DNA of 64,000 nt from Acidimicrobiia bacterium. Lineage in GTDB: Bacteria; Actinomycetota; Acidimicrobiia; Acidimicrobiales; Poriferisodalaceae. Position 1 is the first letter of the stretch, and the number at the start of each line of letters is the position of its first letter. Under the pieces are notes generated by a model. The model was not told where the DNA came from and did no database searches. It was given only the letters and a program-made list of their open reading frames with translations. The stretch is from NCBI GenBank assembly GCA_022821985.1, contig JAJECP010000008.1, forward strand, positions 16,292 to 80,291. The letters run 5' to 3'. The translations under genes were made by a program, and so were the position numbers. This document shows, piece by piece, positions 27,419 to 34,792 of the stretch.

Positions 27419-29049
27419 TGCGAGGCACCTTCTGTATGCGATGCAGTGCCGCTCGGAGGGGCCGCAGTGGACGGTGCTGCGGTGGCAGCGTCAAGCAACT
27501 GTCGCAGGGCGCTGCCGTTCGTCGGGACGATCTCGACGTGCCGGGGCAGCTCGGCGGGTGTCATGCCGTCGAGGAACTGCCCGCCCGACAGGCAGACGTC
27601 GGCCAGGAGGTAGCGATGCTCGGCCGGCTCGGCGGCCAACGCGGCGGCGATGTCGACGCCGGCGAGCAGGCCGGTCACGCCGATGTTGCCGCCGAAGAAG
27701 CTGTTGGGCACTTCGATGACCCGTACCTCCGGCGGGCTCGGCTTCTCTCGGGTGATGGCATCTGCGTGCCACTGGCTCACCAACGGTGCCAGCACGGCAG
27801 CTCCGTAGGTGCCCGTCAGGATCCCGATGGGCTGGGCGGACGGTTCGCCGTTGGTCGGGCAGATCGTTCGAGAAGGGCCATGACGGGGTGATCCCGGCAG
27901 CGCCACGGCCACCGGCGTCGACGTCGGCTGCGGCGTCGGTCTCAGTGCGGGACTGAGCGGCAATCCGTCGATGTCAATCTCGCCGCTGCGGTTCGCGCCA
28001 TGTCCGGGCAGCCGAACTGCGCGGTAGCCCTCCGCCGGCGCCCCGTCCACCCACGAGAAGAACCCCGCCGCCGGCGCGCGCTGCCTGAGGCCGCCTTCGG
28101 ATCCGGCATCTCCGCCGTCGGCGGCCTCACCGGCCGCCCAGAACTCCTGGGAGAATGCCTGCGCCATGCCGATGCCGTCCTCGTGCATCGGGAAGTCGCC
28201 GTACGTCGCCGCTGCGGGAAAGGGTCGACCCGCCAGCAGGTAGTACTCATCGGCACCGAACACCAGCCGGCGGCCGAGCACATCCAGATAGCGCTGCTGC
28301 CATTCCTCGCACAGGTCGACGACAGCCGCAGCTTCCGCGGCCGTGTGCGGGCGCATGGCGGGCTCTCGCTGGTGGGAGCTGACCCCGAGCGGCACCACCG
28401 CCAGCGTCGCCAGCGACGGGAACCGATCCAGCACGCCTGCCAGCGTGTCGGCCAGCACCCACCCGTCGTTCACGCCCGGGCACACCACGACCTGACCGTG
28501 AACCTCGATGCCCCCGCCGAGCAGCGCGCTCAGCCATCGCAGGCTTGTCGCGCCGCGCGGGTTGCGGAGCATTCGAGACCGCACGTCAGGATCGGTGGCA
28601 TGGATCGACACGTACAGCGGAGACAGCCGCTCGTCCAGCACCCGTTCGAGGTCCAGTTCGGTGAAACGGGTCAGCGTCGTGAAGTTCCCGTACAGGAACG
28701 ACAGCCGGTAGTCGTCGTCCTTGAGATAGAGGCTCCGGCGCAACCCGGGGGGCAGCTGGTAGATGAAGCAGAACTCGCAGTGGTTGTCGCAGGTCTGCAC
28801 CCGGTCGAAGATCGCAGCATGCACCTCGGCGCCCAGCGGGACGCCGGCGGCCTTCGGAATGTCGATGGCAATCTCGTGCCCGTCGCGCAGCACCGCCAGA
28901 GTCGGATCCGCCTCGTCGACGAGCAACTGCCAGGCGATCACATCAGTCGGGAAGACGCCCGAGATCGACACCACCTCATCGCCGGGCGCCAGCCCGGCGA
29001 TCTCAGCCGCCGAGCCGGGCTCCACCGCCACCACAACCGGCCGGGACAT
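27415..29049 (-). CDS. DUF512 / PDZ-containing radical-SAM-like iron-sulfur protein
   Basis: 544 residues. The N terminus has a PDZ-like domain (VVVAVEPGSAAEIAGLAPGDEVVSI), then a Cys cluster of radical-SAM type (CDNHCEFCFIYQLPPGLRRS) and the DUF512 core (YRLSFLYGNFTTLT, SPLYVSIHATDPDVRSRML). A Pro/Thr-rich stretch sits near residues 370-410. The C-terminal region has NSFFGGNIGVTGLLAG and VCLSGGQFLDGMTPAELP, typical of the family. Proteins of this family are often next to der but their reaction is not established. The start ATG 29049 is chosen for its TATCCT box; the frame is open to 29073. Confidence 0.85.
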   Translation of the reverse strand: MSRPVVVAVEPGSAAEIAGLAPGDEVVSISGVFPTDVIAWQLLVDEADPTLAVLRDGHEIAIDIPKAAGVPLGAEVHAAIFDRVQTCDNHCEFCFIYQLPPGLRRSLYLKDDDYRLSFLYGNFTTLTRFTELDLERVLDERLSPLYVSIHATDPDVRSRMLRNPRGATSLRWLSALLGGGIEVHGQVVVCPGVNDGWVLADTLAGVLDRFPSLATLAVVPLGVSSHQREPAMRPHTAAEAAAVVDLCEEWQQRYLDVLGRRLVFGADEYYLLAGRPFPAAATYGDFPMHEDGIGMAQAFSQEFWAAGEAADGGDAGSEGGLRQRAPAAGFFSWVDGAPAEGYRAVRLPGHGANRSGEIDIDGLPLSPALRPTPQPTSTPVAVALPGSPRHGPSRTICPTNGEPSAQPIGILTGTYGAAVLAPLVSQWHADAITREKPSPPEVRVIEVPNSFFGGNIGVTGLLAGVDIAAALAAEPAEHRYLLADVCLSGGQFLDGMTPAELPRHVEIVPTNGSALRQLLDAATAAPSTAAPPSGTASHTEGASQ

Positions 29050-29055
29050 GGGTTC

Positions 29056-29061
29056 AGGATA
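29056..29061 (-). promoter_or_regulatory. -10-like box TATCCT before the DUF512-der unit
   Basis: Minus-strand TATCCT, 6-nt spacer, ATG 29049; this is the likely promoter of DUF512, der and the small membrane protein gene. Confidence 0.5.
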
Positions 29062-29128
29062 GAAACCTCTCACCGTCGACCCGGCGAGCCCGGCCCGATC
29101 GGCTCACGGCACCGTCACGCATCCTCGG

Positions 29129-29134
29129 TAACGT
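29129..29134 (+). promoter_or_regulatory. -10-like box TAACGT before ispH
   Basis: TAACGT, 7-nt spacer, GTG 29142. It lies back to back with the DUF512 promoter. Confidence 0.5.
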
Positions 29135-29141
29135 CAACTGG

Positions 29142-30185
29142 GTGGCTGTGGACCAGGTGCTGCTGGCAGCGCCGCGCGGCTTCTGCGCCGGCGTCGAGAT
29201 GGCCATCAAGGCGCTCGCTTGGCTCGTTCGCTCGTTCCCGCCGCCGGTGTACTGCTACCACGAGATCGTCCACAACCGTCTCGTGGTGGATCGCTTCGAG
29301 CGGCTCGGCGTGGTGTTCGTCGATGACGTCGCCGAAGTGCCGCCCGGTCGGCCGCTCATGCTGTCCGCGCACGGCTCAGCGCCCGAGGTCGTCGCCGAGG
29401 CCCGCCAGCGCGGCGGCTACGTCGTGGATGCCGTCTGCCCGCTGGTCACCAAAGTGCACCATGAGGTCCGTGTGCGCGCGGGCAAGGGCTTCCGGGTGGT
29501 CTACGTGGGCCACGAGGGCCACGACGAGGCCGTCGGCACCATGGCGGTGGCACCCGAGTCGATCTCGCTGGTCTCCGAGCCTGCCGATGTCGACTTGCTC
29601 GACGACACCGACGCACCCGTGGCGGTGCTGGCCCAGACCACACTCAGCCACCGCGACTGGTCCGACGTGGCCGAAGCCGCCAAGGCGCGCTTCGGCGACG
29701 TGTGGATGGCGGGGCGCTCGGACCTCTGCTTCGCGACCACCAACCGTCAGAGTGCGCTCGAGCGGATTGCGCCCGACTGTGACGCGGTGGTGGTCATCGG
29801 GTCGGCGAACTCGTCCAACACGATGGCGCTCGCCAAGGTCGCGGCGGAGTCCGGCTGCGAGCGCGTGCTGCGGGTGAACGCCGCTGCCGAGTTGCCCGAC
29901 GACCTGTTCGGCACCGTGGGGGTCACCGCGGGGGCGTCCGCGCCGGAGGAGCTCGTGGATGCGGTGATCGCGCAGCTGGCGCCCGCCGGGGGCACCACCG
30001 AGGTCACGATCACCGACGAGGACGAGTACTTCCCCCCGCCTCGCGAGCTGCGCGACCTGCTCGATGCCATGGAGACAGCCGTTCATGCCAGCCTCGCCGT
30101 GCCCGGGGGTGCACGAGTTCGAGCGACGGATCGGTCCGTCGCCGCCAGCAATGTGCTGGCCACGCTTGCGGGAGCGGCGGGTTGA
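29142..30185 (+). CDS. ispH: 4-hydroxy-3-methylbut-2-enyl diphosphate reductase
   Basis: 347 residues, the last enzyme of the MEP isoprenoid pathway; it makes IPP and DMAPP with a [4Fe-4S] cluster. Cluster Cys are seen in PRGFCAGVEMAI, DAVCPLVTKVH and near NSSNTMALAKVAAESGCERV. The E-x-T-like and CFATTNRQ segments are also typical (family ICYATTNRQ). A C-terminal extension of about 40 residues contains TEVTITDEDEYFPPPRELR. GTG 29142 is supported by the TAACGT box. Confidence 0.95.
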   Translation: MAVDQVLLAAPRGFCAGVEMAIKALAWLVRSFPPPVYCYHEIVHNRLVVDRFERLGVVFVDDVAEVPPGRPLMLSAHGSAPEVVAEARQRGGYVVDAVCPLVTKVHHEVRVRAGKGFRVVYVGHEGHDEAVGTMAVAPESISLVSEPADVDLLDDTDAPVAVLAQTTLSHRDWSDVAEAAKARFGDVWMAGRSDLCFATTNRQSALERIAPDCDAVVVIGSANSSNTMALAKVAAESGCERVLRVNAAAELPDDLFGTVGVTAGASAPEELVDAVIAQLAPAGGTTEVTITDEDEYFPPPRELRDLLDAMETAVHASLAVPGGARVRATDRSVAASNVLATLAGAAG

Positions 30186-30216
30186 GCCGCCGCCGAACCT
30201 TCTGCACGGAATACTG

Positions 30217-30222
30217 TACATT
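30217..30222 (+). promoter_or_regulatory. -10-like box TACATT before the toxin-antitoxin operon
   Basis: TACATT, 6-nt spacer, ATG 30229. The overlapping TACTGTACA just upstream may be part of an autoregulatory operator. Confidence 0.45.
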
Positions 30223-30228
30223 TTCGCT

Positions 30229-30501
30229 ATGTCATCACGGCTCGAATCCATCCCAGCGACCGCACCGTTGACCGACGTCCGCAGCAACCTCAGCGAGATC
30301 GTCGACGAGATCGATCGCACCGGCACACAGTGCGTCATCACCAAGCACGGCCGGCCGGTGGCTGTCATCGTCTCAAGCGACGAGTACGAATCACTCGTCG
30401 AGACGCTCAACATCTTGAGCGACGACGACACGATGGCGGCCATTGCGCAGGGTGAGGCCGAATTCGCCGCAGGCGAATTCATTCGACTCGACGAGATCTA
30501 G
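30229..30501 (+). CDS. Type II antitoxin, Phd/YefM family
   Basis: 90 residues. The N-terminal DNA-binding segment LTDVRSNLSEIVDEIDRTGTQCVITKHGRPVAVIVSSDEYESL is a textbook Phd/YefM pattern. The C-terminal acidic tail (DDDTMAAIAQGEAEFAAGEF) would wrap the toxin. It neutralises the RelE-type toxin encoded 18 nt downstream and probably represses the shared promoter. The start ATG 30229 is chosen over a longer frame that overlaps ispH. Confidence 0.9.
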   Translation: MSSRLESIPATAPLTDVRSNLSEIVDEIDRTGTQCVITKHGRPVAVIVSSDEYESLVETLNILSDDDTMAAIAQGEAEFAAGEFIRLDEI

Positions 30502-30519
30502 CGGCACAAGATCAGGGCT

Positions 30520-30762
30520 GTGCCCGAACTGTCGCGCAGTGCAGCCAAATCGCTCAGAGGGCTGCCTGAGGCGCAACGCCAGAGGGCAATGGAGATCATC
30601 CGGCGCCTGGACCAGCATCCGGCGCTCGGCAAGAAGCTGCAAGGCAACCTGCGCGGCTTTCGCTCGGCCCGCCTCGGCAGGAGCCATCGCATCATCTACC
30701 GAGTCTCCGACGAGGTGATCCGAGTCACCGCCATCACGCCACGCAAAGACGCCTACCGCTGA
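30520..30762 (+). CDS. Type II toxin, RelE/ParE family
   Basis: 80 residues with the RelE fold pattern: an N-terminal helix pair (SRSAAKSLRGLPEAQRQRAMEIIRRL), then LQGNLRGFRSARLGRSHRIIYRVSDEVIRVTAITPRKDAY. The basic strand residues (R, K) and the C-terminal Tyr match mRNA-cleaving RelE-type enzymes on the ribosome, but ParE-like activity cannot be excluded. It starts at GTG, 18 nt after the antitoxin. The pair lies between ispH and plsC without flanking mobility genes. Confidence 0.88.
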   Translation: MPELSRSAAKSLRGLPEAQRQRAMEIIRRLDQHPALGKKLQGNLRGFRSARLGRSHRIIYRVSDEVIRVTAITPRKDAYR

Positions 30763-30798
30763 GGCAGGCCCGCTCCGGCCACGCCCCGAATGCCTCGC

Positions 30799-31494
30799 TC
30801 AGCGCACGTTGGGGGTGCCGACCTCGGCTTGGGCTCGGTCGTAGAGCTCTTGGATGCGCTCGCGCAGCTCCTCGGTGAGATCGCGTATCGCTCGTCGTGA
30901 CGCCCGACCACTCGGTCCCAGCGGCGGCGGATCCATCGGTTGGCCGATGATGAACTTGATTCGCCTGGGGTACATGAACTTGGCGCCTCGCGGCATGGCT
31001 GCGGCCGTTCCGCCGATGCCGACGGGCACGATCGGGACCTGCGCCCGCGCGGCCAGGTACACCGGACCGTCCATGAGCGGCAGCACCCGCGGGCCATCCT
31101 TGCGCTCGCCCTCGCCGAACATCACCACCGGGCCGTCGCCGTGGGTCAGGGCATCCAGCGCGGTCCGCAGCGCAGCCCGATCGGGCGCGTCGCGGTTCAC
31201 CGGGAAACAGCCGATCGTCGTGAACAGCCAGCCCGGAAAGCGGTACTTCCACATCGAGTCCTTGCCCATGACGCGCATCCGGGCAGGAATCGCAGCGTGT
31301 ATCGGCGTGTCGATGTAGCTGCGATGGTTGGGCACCCAGACGCACGGGCCATCGGGCAGATTCGTGAGCCCATCGACCGAGATGCGGTTCCACGCCCGGA
31401 AGACGCCCCAGATCGCGTACTTCATGATCCTGTAGACGGCCATGTTGAGCGGCCCGTCACGCAGATCGGTCTCGGGCCCGTCCGGTCCGCTCAT
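30799..31494 (-). CDS. plsC: 1-acyl-sn-glycerol-3-phosphate acyltransferase
   Basis: 231 residues. The catalytic NHxxxxD box reads NHRSYID. The glycerol-phosphate-binding block is FPVNRDAPDRAALRTALDAL, with VVMFGEGERK and APIVPVGIGG-like motifs after it. It converts lysophosphatidate to phosphatidate at the membrane. ATG 31492-31494 shares a base with the aroA-cmk stop (TGATG), so it is the last gene of the tyrA/aroA-cmk/plsC operon. Confidence 0.92.
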   Translation of the reverse strand: MSGPDGPETDLRDGPLNMAVYRIMKYAIWGVFRAWNRISVDGLTNLPDGPCVWVPNHRSYIDTPIHAAIPARMRVMGKDSMWKYRFPGWLFTTIGCFPVNRDAPDRAALRTALDALTHGDGPVVMFGEGERKDGPRVLPLMDGPVYLAARAQVPIVPVGIGGTAAAMPRGAKFMYPRRIKFIIGQPMDPPPLGPSGRASRRAIRDLTEELRERIQELYDRAQAEVGTPNVR

Positions 31495-33581
31495 CAGCCT
31501 TCGACTGGACTCGGGCGCAGGGGGCCCTGGGGCTCGGTCGCACGGCGGTACAACTCGGCGATCGTCGCGACAGCCTCATCCTGAGACAACTTGCTCGTGT
31601 CGACAATGACCGCTCGGGGTGCCACGCGCAGCGGCGAATCGGCCCTGCCAGAGTCGAGCCGATCCCGCTCGCTCAGCTCCGCAGCCAGCGCAGCGATCGC
31701 TCCGTCGTCGTGACTCGCATCATCCACCCCACCCGCCGAGGCGGCTTGCTGGGCGAGGCGGCGGCGGGCCCGCTCCGCCGGCGCAGCGGTGAGAAACACC
31801 TTCACGACAGCGTCAGGAAACACCACGCTGCCTATGTCGCGGCCTTCCATCACGCCCCCGCCCACGCGGTTCGCCCAGTCACGCTGGCGGCGGGTCAGCA
31901 CCCAGCGCACCTGCGGGTTGGCCGCCACCGCGCTGACGCTGCGATCCACCTCGGCAGTGCGGATCGCCGCCGTGGCATCGGCGCCGTCGACGGTCACGTG
32001 CTGGGCGCCGCTCTCGCTGGAGATCTGGATGTCTGCGTTGCGTGCAATGCTCGCCACTGCCGCGAGATCGCCAAGATCCACGCCGGTTTGCAACGCCGCC
32101 CACGCCACCGCCCGGTACATCGCGCCGGTGTCGAGGTAGTCCATGTTGAGCTCGCCGGCCACTGCTCGCGCCACGCTGGACTTGCCGGAGGCTGCCGGTC
32201 CGTCGATCGCGATCACCAGCACATCCGGCTCCGCGACTGGCTCCGGCGAAGCTCTGAGGGTCTCGAGCACGTCGTAGAAGTCGGGGAATGTCTTGGCCAC
32301 GCAGTCGGGATCGTCGATGTCGATCCCGGCCACGCGCAGACCCATCAGCGACATCGCCATCGCCATGCGGTGGTCGCCGTGGCAGTCCACCAAGCCGGCC
32401 CGGAGCCCGAAGGGATTCGCGCGCACGGTGATACCGTCGGGTTCGGCCACGGCGTCGACGCCGCGTTTGGCGAGCTCGGTCGCCGTGTTGCCGATGCGGT
32501 CGGTCTCCTTGCGACGGATGAAGCCGATGCCGCCGATGGAGGTGGTGCCTTCGGCGAACGCAGCCACCGCCGCCAGCGTCTGTGCAGTGTCGGAGAAGTC
32601 GCGCAAGTCGAACGAGCCCGCCTGCAGAGTTCCACCCGGCGGCGCACCGACAGCAATTGCGTCGGCGCTGACGGAGACGTCCGCTCCCATCTCGCCGAGC
32701 ACCTCCGCAAAGCGCACGTCGCCCTGGATGCTGCGGCTGCCGAGCCCCTCGACACTCACTTTGCCACCGCACATCGCAGCCGCGGCCCAGACATAGCTCG
32801 CTGCAGAGGCATCGGGCTCGATCACGTAGTCGGCAGCCCGGTAGCGGCCCTCGGTTACCACGAAGCGGTCGGCACTCGGGACGGTCACGATGGCGCCGAA
32901 GGCCTCCATGACCGCCAGCGTCATGTCGATGTACGGCCGGCTGACGGCGTCGAAATCGGAATCGATCTCCACATGAATGCCGCCACGCAGGGGGCCGGCG
33001 AGCAGCAGGCCGCTCGCATACTGGCTGGAAGCGTCGGCCCGAATCCGGATGTGGCGCAGGACGGCAGCCTCATCGTCGACGGGCGTCGACGACACCTGGA
33101 TCGGCAGGCAGCCGTGCTCGCCGAGCTCGCGCACTCTGGCCCCGAGCGAGCGCTGCGCCGCCAGCAGGTCATCCTGAGGACGCGCCCGCAGCTGGGGGTC
33201 GCCGTCGAGCAGCCAGCGGCCGCCGAGCGCCGCGACGACCGGCAGGATGAAGCGGGCCGTCGTTCCCGACGAACGAGCATGCACCATCATCGGCTTGTCC
33301 GCGGCACCGACCGATGCCGGACCCCGACCGCCGATGCCGTCGATCACGAGCTGGCGTTTGCCGCGGTTGACCCGCACCACCGCACCGAGAGCGGTGACCG
33401 CTTCGATCATTGCCTCGGTGTCGTCTGCGAACAGCACTCCGTCGAGCGTGCTGCGTCCGGTGGCCAGGGCTGCGCACAGCACTGCCCTGTTCGTGATGCT
33501 CTTGGAACCCGGCAGCAGCGCGGTGCCAGACGCCCCGTTGGTGAACGGGTCGACGACCCCGATGACCCGCCCCGTGCTCAT
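31494..33581 (-). CDS. Fused EPSP synthase / cytidylate kinase
   Basis: 695 residues. Residues 1 to about 440 are AroA (5-enolpyruvylshikimate-3-phosphate synthase: PGSKSITNRAVLCAALATG; GTTARFILPVVAALGG; FDLRDFSDTAQTLAAVAAFA; KETDRIGNTATELAKRG; DHRMAMAMSLMGL). From about residue 455 it is a complete cytidylate kinase (IAIDGPAASGKSSVARAVA; MDYLDTGAMYRAVAWAAL; MEGRDIGSVVFPDA). It thus serves both chorismate and pyrimidine nucleotide synthesis. ATG 33581 overlaps the tyrA stop (ATGA). The longer frame to 33731 overlaps tyrA and is rejected. Both domains keep their key motifs, so both are probably active. Confidence 0.93.
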   Translation of the reverse strand: MSTGRVIGVVDPFTNGASGTALLPGSKSITNRAVLCAALATGRSTLDGVLFADDTEAMIEAVTALGAVVRVNRGKRQLVIDGIGGRGPASVGAADKPMMVHARSSGTTARFILPVVAALGGRWLLDGDPQLRARPQDDLLAAQRSLGARVRELGEHGCLPIQVSSTPVDDEAAVLRHIRIRADASSQYASGLLLAGPLRGGIHVEIDSDFDAVSRPYIDMTLAVMEAFGAIVTVPSADRFVVTEGRYRAADYVIEPDASAASYVWAAAAMCGGKVSVEGLGSRSIQGDVRFAEVLGEMGADVSVSADAIAVGAPPGGTLQAGSFDLRDFSDTAQTLAAVAAFAEGTTSIGGIGFIRRKETDRIGNTATELAKRGVDAVAEPDGITVRANPFGLRAGLVDCHGDHRMAMAMSLMGLRVAGIDIDDPDCVAKTFPDFYDVLETLRASPEPVAEPDVLVIAIDGPAASGKSSVARAVAGELNMDYLDTGAMYRAVAWAALQTGVDLGDLAAVASIARNADIQISSESGAQHVTVDGADATAAIRTAEVDRSVSAVAANPQVRWVLTRRQRDWANRVGGGVMEGRDIGSVVFPDAVVKVFLTAAPAERARRRLAQQAASAGGVDDASHDDGAIAALAAELSERDRLDSGRADSPLRVAPRAVIVDTSKLSQDEAVATIAELYRRATEPQGPLRPSPVEG

Positions 33582-34720
33582 GCCAGATCGCGTGTGGTGG
33601 GGTGGTAGCCCTGCCCGGCCAGGGCCGCGAGAAAGCGCTGGGCCTCGGTGCGTGCCACCACGAGCACGAGCACACCCTCGGCGCCCTCGGGTGAGTGAGC
33701 CACCTCGATGTCGGCTACGTTCACATCGCAATCCGCCGCGAGCATGGTGATGGCCGCGATCTGACCCTTGCGATCCGGGATCGGTACGCGCACCTCCAGC
33801 AGCTCCTGCGGCCGCACATAGCGCGACGGCAGGTTGGTGCGGGCGCGCCGCGCCTGAGTGAGCACGGCGCGCAAGCCGTCGCGGTCCGCTCCCGCCACTA
33901 CCTCGCGCATCTGCATCAGCCGCTCGGACAGCTCGTCGAGCACGTTCACGATGGCATCACGGTTCTCGCCGCAAATGTCCAGCCAGATGCCCGGGTGGCC
34001 TGCAGCGATCCGGGTCATATCCCGGAAACCGCCGGCCGCCAGGCGCAGCAGCGGCGCATCGTCGTCGGCTCGGTCGTCTGCCAGGCACATCAGCGATGCT
34101 GCTGCCAGGTGCGGCACATGGCTGACCACTGCAACAAGGGCATCGTGCCGTTCGGGGGTCATCGTCACCACATCGGATCCGAGTCCCGCCAGCACTGCCC
34201 GCGCTGAGCGCAGGGAGCTGTCGTCGGTGGTCTCATTCGGCGTCAGGGCCCACACCGCCCCGGCAAACATGTCGGGGTTCGCGCCTTCGATGCCGTCTTG
34301 TTCCGAACCGGCCATCGGATGGCCCGGCACGAAGCGCGGATCGGCGATCGCCCGGGCGACGGGAGTCTTGACGCTTCCAGTGTCGGTCACCACGCCACCC
34401 GCAGCAGCGGTGTCGGCCAGCGCGATCGCAACCTGGTCGGCCAGCAGCGCAGCAGGCACCGCCACCACGCAGAACGTCGCCTCCGGGTCGATGCCGACGG
34501 CATCGAGGCAGCCGAGCTCAAGTGCGCGTTGCGCGTGATCGCCGACGGCGTCGCGTCCCGTCACATGCCATCCCGATTTGCGCAGCGCCGCTGCGACGGA
34601 TCCACCGATCAGACCCGTGCCCACAACTTGGGCGCGGCCCGCAGACTCGTCGGCGCGCTGTGGCGCCGCTGCGCCGGCAGACGACAGCGACTGCGTTGTC
34701 TCGACGGAACTCGAGGCCAC
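33578..34720 (-). CDS. tyrA: Prephenate dehydrogenase with C-terminal ACT domain
   Basis: 380 residues. The NAD(P) site is VVGTGLIGGSVAAALRKSGW. Next come TDTGSVKTPVARAI and the substrate region FVPGHPMAGSEQDGIEGA, then AVVSHVPHLAAASL with the catalytic-type His. A C-terminal ACT domain (VRVPIPDRKGQIAAITMLAA) implies feedback control by an amino acid, probably tyrosine. The enzyme oxidatively decarboxylates prephenate to 4-hydroxyphenylpyruvate. The GTG start has TACCCT 7 nt upstream. It heads an operon with aroA-cmk and plsC. Confidence 0.93.
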   Translation of the reverse strand: MASSSVETTQSLSSAGAAAPQRADESAGRAQVVGTGLIGGSVAAALRKSGWHVTGRDAVGDHAQRALELGCLDAVGIDPEATFCVVAVPAALLADQVAIALADTAAAGGVVTDTGSVKTPVARAIADPRFVPGHPMAGSEQDGIEGANPDMFAGAVWALTPNETTDDSSLRSARAVLAGLGSDVVTMTPERHDALVAVVSHVPHLAAASLMCLADDRADDDAPLLRLAAGGFRDMTRIAAGHPGIWLDICGENRDAIVNVLDELSERLMQMREVVAGADRDGLRAVLTQARRARTNLPSRYVRPQELLEVRVPIPDRKGQIAAITMLAADCDVNVADIEVAHSPEGAEGVLVLVVARTEAQRFLAALAGQGYHPTTRDLA

Positions 34721-34727
34721 GGAACGA

Positions 34728-34733
34728 AGGGTA
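34728..34733 (-). promoter_or_regulatory. -10-like box TACCCT before tyrA
   Basis: Minus-strand TACCCT, 7-nt spacer, GTG 34720. Confidence 0.5.
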
Positions 34734-34792
34734 CCGATGGCTCTGATCGTCGCCGGTTTGGGCCGGCGAGACTCCTGATCAGCCCCAGCGGC

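Noticed and set aside
28000..29877. Plus-strand frame of 625 codons across the DUF512 and ispH genes
   Set aside because: It is antisense to the DUF512 gene and then out of frame with ispH; both real genes have clear motifs.
31710..33608. Plus-strand frame of 632 codons opposite aroA-cmk
   Set aside because: Antisense shadow; no motif, and the opposite strand encodes two complete enzymes.
33582..33731. N-terminal extension of AroA-Cmk
   Set aside because: It overlaps tyrA, and ATG 33581 with a 4-nt overlap gives the normal AroA start.
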